A stretch of 36,090 nt of DNA from an uncultured Clostridia bacterium (lineage in GTDB: Bacteria > Bacillota > Clostridia > Christensenellales > Borkfalkiaceae), in the NCBI GenBank assembly GCA_947626575.1, contig CANQSR010000018.1, forward strand, positions 1 to 36,090, given 5' to 3'. This document shows, in pieces, positions 30,798-36,090 of this stretch (the stretch's first letter is position 1; every line of letters starts with the position of its first letter). A program made the translations under genes and the position numbers. The notes beneath the pieces are model-generated. The model did no database searches, was not told the DNA's origin, and saw only the letters and a list, made by a program, of their open reading frames with translations.

Positions 30798-31565
30798 CTA
30801 AACGAGCCGTATTTTATCGATATTGGATAGCTTTTCGAGGCGGAATACCGCCTTCCCCTTCGACTTCAAGCTCTTGAAGAAGGGAATGGGACGGCTACTC
30901 TCGAAGCCGTAGAGCGTGGGGTTGAAGTCGTTCTCCCGCCGCCAGATCTCGTTCATAAAGGCGGAAAAATGCATCCAGCCGTCGGGGTCTGCGCCGTCCT
31001 CGATGATCTGCTTGGCCGCGGCGATGAGGCCGCCCACGTTCCTGAGCGCCTTCTGCGCCTTGGGCTTGGTCTGGCCGCTCTTCGCCTTGCCTCCCTGCGA
31101 GGGCTGCGGCGCGGGCGCGGTCTTGGCCTTCAAAAGTTCGTCGATGGCGATGAAGATATCGCACGCGCGGCGGAAGGACTGCGGCGTCTTTTCCTCCCCC
31201 GCCCCGATGACGACGATGTTATCGTTGCGGAAACGCATCGCGAGGTTGGTGAAATCGCTGTCGCTCGTTGCGAGGCAAAAGCAATCGACGTTGTGCTTAT
31301 AGAGGATGTCCATCGCGTCGATGATCATCTTGGAATCCGTGCAATTTTTCCCCTTGGTGAAGGCGATCTGCTGGATCTGCTCGATGGAATATTCGAGCAG
31401 CGCACTCTTCCAGCCCGCGGCCTCAGGGCGCGTAAAGTCGCCGTAAAGCCTTCTGTAAGTCACTTTCCCATACTGCGAAAGCTCATCTAAAAGAATGGAA
31501 AAATAGTTGTGCGAAACATTGTCCGAATCGATGAGAAGCGCGATCGTTCTATCTTTGATTTCCAT
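30798..31565 (-). CDS. NYN-domain (LabA/PIN-like) putative RNase with C-terminal LOTUS/OST-HTH domain
   Basis: A protein of 255 residues. Residues 8-150 form the NYN domain: LLIDSDNVS with the first catalytic Asp, DSKMIIDAMDILYKHNVDCF, and CLATSDSDFTNLAMRFR with further acidic residues. This family resembles PIN/FLAP nucleases that bind or cut RNA. A linker (KTAPAPQPSQGGKAKSGQTK) follows. Residues about 180-250 look like an OST-HTH/LOTUS winged helix (DPDGWMHFSAFMNEIWRREN, STLYGF-like strand, KGKAVFRL), a module thought to bind RNA, including G-quadruplex RNA. The start follows AAGGAG. It is the only gene of its unit; the Cys-rich gene lies downstream behind a hairpin. Substrate unknown. Confidence 0.92.
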   Translation of the reverse strand: MEIKDRTIALLIDSDNVSHNYFSILLDELSQYGKVTYRRLYGDFTRPEAAGWKSALLEYSIEQIQQIAFTKGKNCTDSKMIIDAMDILYKHNVDCFCLATSDSDFTNLAMRFRNDNIVVIGAGEEKTPQSFRRACDIFIAIDELLKAKTAPAPQPSQGGKAKSGQTKPKAQKALRNVGGLIAAAKQIIEDGADPDGWMHFSAFMNEIWRRENDFNPTLYGFESSRPIPFFKSLKSKGKAVFRLEKLSNIDKIRLV

Positions 31566-31631
31566 ACGGTCTCCTTGTATGTAGGATTACGGCCTTACGG
31601 CGCCTCTTTGCGGCGACGCTCCGCGCGCCGC

Positions 31632-31655
31632 AAAAACCCTGCGTAAAACGGGGTT
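31632..31655 (-). terminator. Weak terminator candidate after the response regulator gene
   Basis: The minus strand shows AACCC / GGGTT arms with an 11-nt loop running into TTTTT. The stem is only 5 bp. A GCTTTCCGAAAGC hairpin also follows the stop codon closely (around 31702). Confidence 0.4.
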
Positions 31656-31716
31656 AAATGCGGAAAGTGACCGCATTGCCCCACCCCATGTCCGCGGTCT
31701 GGCTTTCGGAAAGCGA

Positions 31717-32361
31717 TCAGCCGTTCAAAGCGGCGCGCATTTTTTCCGCCGCCTCCATGCGCGAAGATACTCCGAGTTTTTCATAGATGGCGGAAATATA
31801 GTTGCGGGCCGTGCCGTCGCTGAGCTTCAAGGCGGCGGCGATCTGCTTGTTCGTGAAGCCCTCATAGAGCATGATGGCGATCTCCACTTCGCGGTCGGAG
31901 AACGCAAACCGCTTTTTCAGGCGGATCTCGCGGTCCGAACTCACCATCTTGGCGGCGTCGGCAATGCGCCGCGCGATCTTGGCGGGCAGTATGGTATCGC
32001 CCGCATACGCGTTTTTCACGGCGTCGATGAGCGCCGCGGCCGAAACGTCTTTGAGCAGATACCCGCTCGCCCCGTTGTTGATGGCATTCAGGATGTAATC
32101 GCTGTCATCGAAGGTCGTGAGGATCAAAACCTTCGTTTCGGGACTGCGCTTTTTAATCTGCTGGGTGGCAATGACCCCGTTCATGTTGGGCATGCGGATG
32201 TCCATGAGTACGACGTCGGGATGCGTTCTCTCCACTTCTTCGAGCGCCTTGAACCCATCCTGCGCAATGCCCGCCACTTCCAAATCGGGGCAGGAAGAGA
32301 GTACGCTCTTGATGCCGTCCGCAAGAATGGCCTGATCGTCTACGATAAGCACTTTAATCAT
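31717..32361 (-). CDS. NarL/LuxR-family response regulator
   Basis: 214 residues. The receiver domain (1-120) has acidic pocket DD at 8-9, phosphoacceptor Asp54 in VLMDIRMPNMNG, the Thr in LTTFDD and the Lys in GYLLKD. The LuxR-type helix-turn-helix (about 150-212; FSDREVEIAIMLYEGFTNKQ, LSDGTARNYISAIYEKLGV) binds DNA. It overlaps the kinase gene by 8 bp and is the last gene of the radC-kinase-regulator operon. Partner of the kinase just upstream. No transporter or other obvious target gene is adjacent. Confidence 0.95.
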   Translation of the reverse strand: MIKVLIVDDQAILADGIKSVLSSCPDLEVAGIAQDGFKALEEVERTHPDVVLMDIRMPNMNGVIATQQIKKRSPETKVLILTTFDDSDYILNAINNGASGYLLKDVSAAALIDAVKNAYAGDTILPAKIARRIADAAKMVSSDREIRLKKRFAFSDREVEIAIMLYEGFTNKQIAAALKLSDGTARNYISAIYEKLGVSSRMEAAEKMRAALNG

Positions 32362-33589
32362 GAATGTCCTCCGCGTTGCCGTCGCACGGCAACATCATGT
32401 GAATTTCAAAGCCCTCGTGCGGCTCTGTTTCGAACCAGACGTCCCCGCCCAACGATTCGGCGCGGGCGTGCATTCCCGCAAGGCCGAACCCCTCTTTGAG
32501 CGTGGAGATATCCATGCCCTCGCCGTTATCCGAGAGCAGGAAACGGAGCATCTTCCCCTCCCGCTTGAATTCGAACCAAAACGCCGTCGCGTTCCCGTGG
32601 CGGAGGCCGTTGGAGATGCCCTCTTTCAGCGTGTTTAAGATGAACCGCCGCTTGGCGTCGCACAGCGAGACGTCGTCGATGTCGTAACGGATACTCACGC
32701 CCGTGCCGTCCGTACTGTCATGGATGACGCCCTCCAAGAGCTGCTTTAAGGTCTCGCCCTCGCGCGTACCCGAAAGAAGGTGTACGCTCTCGCGCAGCTC
32801 GTCGAGCGCATGCCGCGCCTGCAACCCCGCCGCCGCGATCCGCCGCCGCGCCTCTTCGGGGTCGGTTTCGAGCGCAAGCCTCGCCGCCTCCGTTTGCATG
32901 ATGACCGTCGTAATGGAGTGGCCCGCCGTATCGTGGATGTCCTTGGCGATGCGCTGGCGCTCTTCGAGCGCCGTCACTTCCTGCAATTCCCGGTAAGCGG
33001 CCTGTAACTTTTCGTTGCTCTCGTTGAGTTCTTCGAGCGCCTTGGTGATCTCGCGGTTCTTCTTGTAGATCTGGATGGCAAAATTCAGGAGCGCAAAGTG
33101 CAGCGTGATGAGCAGGATATCGTTGAAGATGCTCGAAATGAGCGAGATGACGTCCATCGGGATGCCCTTCAACGAGTTGGAGACGGCAAAGGTGATGATG
33201 ATGAGGCCGATGCACGTCGCGCACATGATGATATCGTTTTTGAGTTCCTCCTGGCTTAAATAAAAGTCGGAGAGGATGATGATATACATCAGCGAGATGA
33301 GCCTGCCGTCCGTAAAGATGGTGAAGATGAGCAGGACGGCGACGTCCATGACGTAAAACGCGATCTTTTCGGAGAACTTTCTGAGCGCCCACAGCTTGAC
33401 TGCGTTCTCCGCGATGAGAAAGACGGAGACGGGCAGCACGATATACCACGACGGGATATCCGCATAATACACCACGTTCCAATTGCCCGCGATGATGAAG
33501 ATATCCACGAGGACCAGCAGGCCGAATACGATGGGCTTGCTGTATTGGAGGAGAAACTGCATCCCGCGGCTCTTATCATAGACTTTCAT
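32354..33589 (-). CDS. DesK/NarX-type (HPK7) sensor histidine kinase
   Basis: 411 residues. The first 175 form about six transmembrane helices (around 18-35, 47-66, 75-95, 97-112, 120-137, 150-173) with short loops, so the stimulus is likely sensed in or near the membrane. A coiled-coil linker (about 178-210) leads to the HisKA_3 dimerisation box ERQRIAKDIHDTAGHSITT, phosphoacceptor His219. The ATP-binding domain has NTLKEGISNGLRHG (N box), DNGEGM and GFGLAGMHAR (G boxes). It overlaps radC by 4 bp and the regulator by 8 bp, indicating coupled translation of all three. Confidence 0.95.
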   Translation of the reverse strand: MKVYDKSRGMQFLLQYSKPIVFGLLVLVDIFIIAGNWNVVYYADIPSWYIVLPVSVFLIAENAVKLWALRKFSEKIAFYVMDVAVLLIFTIFTDGRLISLMYIIILSDFYLSQEELKNDIIMCATCIGLIIITFAVSNSLKGIPMDVISLISSIFNDILLITLHFALLNFAIQIYKKNREITKALEELNESNEKLQAAYRELQEVTALEERQRIAKDIHDTAGHSITTVIMQTEAARLALETDPEEARRRIAAAGLQARHALDELRESVHLLSGTREGETLKQLLEGVIHDSTDGTGVSIRYDIDDVSLCDAKRRFILNTLKEGISNGLRHGNATAFWFEFKREGKMLRFLLSDNGEGMDISTLKEGFGLAGMHARAESLGGDVWFETEPHEGFEIHMMLPCDGNAEDIHD

Positions 33590-34302
33590 TGCACCGTCCC
33601 CCCGGCCATGCGTGCCGCATCGCTCCTGATATCATCCATTTTCCCGTCGAGATAGTAGCTGTAAATCTCCCCGCCGCTACCGAGAATGATGTGGTCGCAG
33701 AAGAGGATGCCGCTCAGCGCGCAGAGCATACCGATCTTCTTGGTGAAGCAGTGGTCATCCGCCGAGGGATAGGGCGGCGCGGAGGGATGATTGTGGACGA
33801 CCACAAGCCCGTATGCCTTCTGTGCGATGACGGTCCGCGAGATCTCCTCCGAGGAGACGGCCACGTGCGAGACGTCGTCCGAAGTATAGCGCTTCTTGAA
33901 GCGGATGCGGTGCTTGCTGTCTAAACAGTAGAGTTCGACGTACTCCACATTCTCATGCACGAAATTCGCCCGCAGGTAATCGACGAACGTCTGCACGTTG
34001 AAAAGTTCCGGCTCCGCTACTTTTGCATTCCTTGCGGGAAGCCTGCGGATAATTTCGCCGATCGTTTGAATATATGCAGCCGTCGTCTCCCCCACGCCCT
34101 TCACCGCAAGCAGTTGTTCGAAGGATGCGCGAAAAACGCCTTCGAGCGAGCCGAATGCGGAAATCAGTTCATGGGCGAGCGGATTGGTATTCTGGCGGGG
34201 GATGGTGCGGAACAGAACAATTTCCAAAAGTTCGTGGTCGTTCATCCCCGCAACATCGCTTTCCGCTCTGCTGAGCATACGCTTTCTGTGACCTTCGTGC
34301 AT
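33586..34302 (-). CDS. RadC/JAB-family DNA-repair-associated protein
   Basis: 238 residues, standard RadC length. The N-terminal UPF0758 part has a helix-hairpin-helix (LLAVKGVGETTAAYIQTIGE, about 64-83). The C-terminal MPN/JAB domain contains VVVHNHPSAPPYPSADD, giving the His-x-His-x7-Ser-x2-Asp zinc site with spacing close to normal. The biochemical function of RadC is unsettled; a role in recombination repair was long proposed. It is the first gene of an operon with a two-component system, which is unusual. The start has a poor ribosome site (A-rich). The promoter is unclear: a TACAAT at 34330-34325 lacks a good -35. Confidence 0.93.
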   Translation of the reverse strand: MHEGHRKRMLSRAESDVAGMNDHELLEIVLFRTIPRQNTNPLAHELISAFGSLEGVFRASFEQLLAVKGVGETTAAYIQTIGEIIRRLPARNAKVAEPELFNVQTFVDYLRANFVHENVEYVELYCLDSKHRIRFKKRYTSDDVSHVAVSSEEISRTVIAQKAYGLVVVHNHPSAPPYPSADDHCFTKKIGMLCALSGILFCDHIILGSGGEIYSYYLDGKMDDIRSDAARMAGGTVQ

Positions 34303-34410
34303 TTTTTTTGCCTACGCGTATACAATTGTAGCATATTTTCCGTGAATTTGCACGAAAAAATTCGTTGCTTTGATAATATTTTTCCTTTTTTTATTTATTA
34401 AAATTATTTG
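34303..34410. other. Divergent intergenic region radC / dipeptidase
   Basis: AT-rich stretch with a TTTTCCGTG/CACGAAAA imperfect palindrome (about 34337-34358), a possible operator. The dipeptidase promoter follows at 34411. Confidence 0.45.
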
Positions 34411-34439
34411 TTGACAAGCATACATTTTTTTGTTACAAT
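34411..34439 (+). promoter_or_regulatory. Sigma-A promoter for the dipeptidase
   Basis: Consensus TTGACA (34411-34416), 17-bp spacer, TACAAT (34434-34439). The start site near 34446 excludes the upstream ATG at 34408 as start codon. Confidence 0.9.
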
Positions 34440-34533
34440 TTCCATGTCTCGATGCTGGGAGCATTGTTTGGCCAAGAAACCCGAATTATGCAGTAAGGTC
34501 ATCGGAATATTCAAACGGGAGAGAAAACGAGAC

Positions 34534-35805
34534 ATGAAGGAGTATCTTGCATCCGCGGTGAGGAGCATTTCGGAGAGCATCCGTTTTGATTCATCCCGCC
34601 AAAAGCACACCCATTCCGCCCCCTTCGGGGAGGGCGCGCTCAATTGCCTTTTGCATTTCCTTTCGCTTGCGGAAAGCATGGGCTTCGTGACGCATAACTT
34701 TGACGGCTATGTGGGCGACGTGGAATTCGGCGAAGGTTCCGAAGAATTTGCCATCCTTTGCCATCTCGACGTCGTACCCGCGGGAACGGGCTGGACGAAG
34801 GATCCCTTCGGCGGCGCCGTGGAGGACGGCAAGATCTGGGGCCGCGGCGCGGTGGACGATAAAGGTCCCGCCATCTGCTGCCTCTATGCCTTAAAGGCGC
34901 TCAAAGACGAAGGTTTCCGCCCGTCCAAAAAGATCAAGCTCATCGTCGGCTGTAACGAGGAGACGGGCTGGGCCTGCATCGACCACTATAAGGAAGTGGC
35001 GACGCTTCCCGAAACGGGCTTTTCGCCAGATGCGGATTTCCCCGTCATCTATGCGGAGAAGGGCATTTTGCACGTAAGGCTGCATTTCCGCATGAACAAG
35101 GCCCCCTTCCTGTTTTTGGAAGGCGGTTCGAGTACCAACATGGTCTGTGACCGTTGCGAAGCGACGCCCCGCACGCTCACCGTCACCAAGGCGCGCAGTT
35201 TGGGGCTTGAAGTGAGCGGGAAGAAGATCGTTGCGCACGGGAAATGCGCGCACGGTTCCACGCCCGAAAAGGGAGAAAATGCCATCCTCCCCGTTCTCAA
35301 ATTTTTCGAAGAGAAGAGCGAAGTGGTGCGTCATGCCATTGCATGTCTCTTTGAGGACGCCTATGGCCTTTGCCATATGAAGGATGAAACGGGCAATCTT
35401 ACCATATCGCCCAACATCATCAAATACAGGAAAAACGATATGCAGATCTGCTGTGACATCCGTTATCCTGCCACCATGTCCGTGGATGACGTATATGCGG
35501 CGCTCAATCGCTTTGGTGTGGCGTATGAGACGATCCATCATCAGAAGCCGCTCATCAACGAGAAGGACAGCGAACTCATCCAAACGTTGCTTGAAGTGTA
35601 TGAGGAATGCACGGGGAAGCGGGCGGAACCCATCGCCATCGGCGGCGGGACGTATGCGCGTGCGCTCAAACACGGGGTTGCGTTCGGGCCTGAGATGGAC
35701 GGCGATGCGGATGTGATCCACCAAGCGGACGAACACATCACGATCGAGCGGGTGGACCTGCTCATGAACGTTTACCGCAAGGCGATCGAACGCCTTACGG
35801 CGTAG
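34534..35805 (+). CDS. M20-family dipeptidase (PepV/Sapep-like)
   Basis: Zinc dipeptidase that hydrolyses dipeptides with broad specificity in the cytoplasm. 423 residues, a bit shorter than PepV (about 465). Metal ligands and active-site blocks: CHLDVVPAGTGW (about 77-88), GRGAVDDKGP with the second Asp, NEETGWACIDH (about 139-149) with the catalytic Glu and its neighbour, and a C-terminal GGGTYARALKHGVAFGPEMD with PepV character. HADEHI-like ending (HQADEHITIERV) supplies the last His. The start MKEYLASAVRSI was chosen because the promoter at 34411-34439 lies inside the longer reading; the ribosome site GGGAGAG is moderate. Single gene. Confidence 0.94.
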   Translation: MKEYLASAVRSISESIRFDSSRQKHTHSAPFGEGALNCLLHFLSLAESMGFVTHNFDGYVGDVEFGEGSEEFAILCHLDVVPAGTGWTKDPFGGAVEDGKIWGRGAVDDKGPAICCLYALKALKDEGFRPSKKIKLIVGCNEETGWACIDHYKEVATLPETGFSPDADFPVIYAEKGILHVRLHFRMNKAPFLFLEGGSSTNMVCDRCEATPRTLTVTKARSLGLEVSGKKIVAHGKCAHGSTPEKGENAILPVLKFFEEKSEVVRHAIACLFEDAYGLCHMKDETGNLTISPNIIKYRKNDMQICCDIRYPATMSVDDVYAALNRFGVAYETIHHQKPLINEKDSELIQTLLEVYEECTGKRAEPIAIGGGTYARALKHGVAFGPEMDGDADVIHQADEHITIERVDLLMNVYRKAIERLTA

Positions 35806-36090
35806 ATTGCACTACTTCGGCATTTCCTTCGTCACCCTGAGCGAAGTCGAAGGGTCACCTATCGTCACCCTAAGCAGACCCTATCGTCACCCTGAGCGGA
35901 GTCGAAGGGTCACATTATTTTTTTGCGGTGATGCTTCGGCATGCTCAGCATGACGAAATTGCAGTGATGCTTCGGCAAGCTCAGCATGACGGATTGGGAA
36001 CCGAGCGACCGTTCTATTCGTCACCCTGAGCAGACCCTATCGTCACCCTGAGCGGAGTCGAAGGGTCACATTATTTTTCTGCGGTGATGC
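35806..36090 (+). repeat. Repeat cluster at the window end with a 156-bp tandem period
   Basis: GTCACCCTGAGCG and AGTCGAAGGGTCAC units occur at 35831, 35886 and about 36042. The segment beginning at 35863 recurs from 36019 onward nearly base for base as far as the window reaches (72 bp), giving a period of 156 bp. Between lie two GTGATGCTTCGGCAWGCTCA units (35929, 35965), which are inverted relatives of the CACCCTGAGC units. No gene is visible. Confidence 0.85.

Noticed and set aside
34408..34533. N-terminal extension of the dipeptidase
   Set aside because: It overlaps the consensus promoter TTGACA-N17-TACAAT and lacks family similarity.

Overview
The window comes from a Gram-positive, anaerobic-type bacterium, most likely an uncultured gut Clostridia. 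Christensenellales-like is my guess from overall texture, not from a marker gene. Supporting signs are a single-subunit pyruvate:ferredoxin oxidoreductase, an energy-coupling-factor (ECF) transport module, UppP, a Prs close to Bacillus length, lipobox lipoproteins, sigma-A promoters with 16-17 bp spacers and strong GGAGG ribosome sites. Core genes are GC-rich and rich in CGC/GCC codons. Several accessory islets are clearly more AT-rich.

Layout, left to right. 1-1010 is non-coding and repeat-rich. 1011-3265 is mnmE followed by a LysR regulator (minus strand). 3417-7670 is a tight minus-strand operon ecfA1-ecfA2-ecfT-truA-membrane protein with its own promoter and terminator. 7747-9099 is an unknown signal-peptide/one-TM protein. 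9677-13264 is nifJ (PFOR) on the plus strand, between a strong promoter and a strong terminator. 13511-20580 is the minus-strand block pth-mfd-parvulin lipoprotein-uppP. 21177-22124 is prs. 22158-26795 is an accessory zone: a two-gene operon (unknown secreted protein and a BspA-like leucine-rich-repeat lipoprotein) inside a dense field of dispersed repeats, bracketed by two 153-bp direct repeats. 26845-28011 is malic enzyme, whose leader carries a 42-43 bp tandem repeat array. 28369-28456 is tRNA-Ser(UGA), followed by an AT-rich islet with a GIY-YIG/DUF4357 gene. 30109-30609 encodes a Cys/Gly/Asn-rich repeat protein next to a NYN-LOTUS RNase-like gene. 31717-34302 is an operon of RadC, a DesK-type histidine kinase and a NarL-type response regulator. 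34534-35805 is an M20 PepV-like dipeptidase, and the window ends in another repeat cluster.

Functionally the core genes cover translation (mnmE, truA, pth, tRNA-Ser), vitamin/metal uptake (ECF module without a local substrate-binding S component), fermentative carbon metabolism (PFOR, malic enzyme), nucleotide precursor supply (prs), envelope recycling and secretion folding (uppP, parvulin lipoprotein) and DNA repair (mfd, radC-like). The least explained parts are the Cys-rich repeat protein, the structured leader of malic enzyme, the tRNA-Ser islet and the interspersed palindromic repeat families that fill nearly every intergenic gap.
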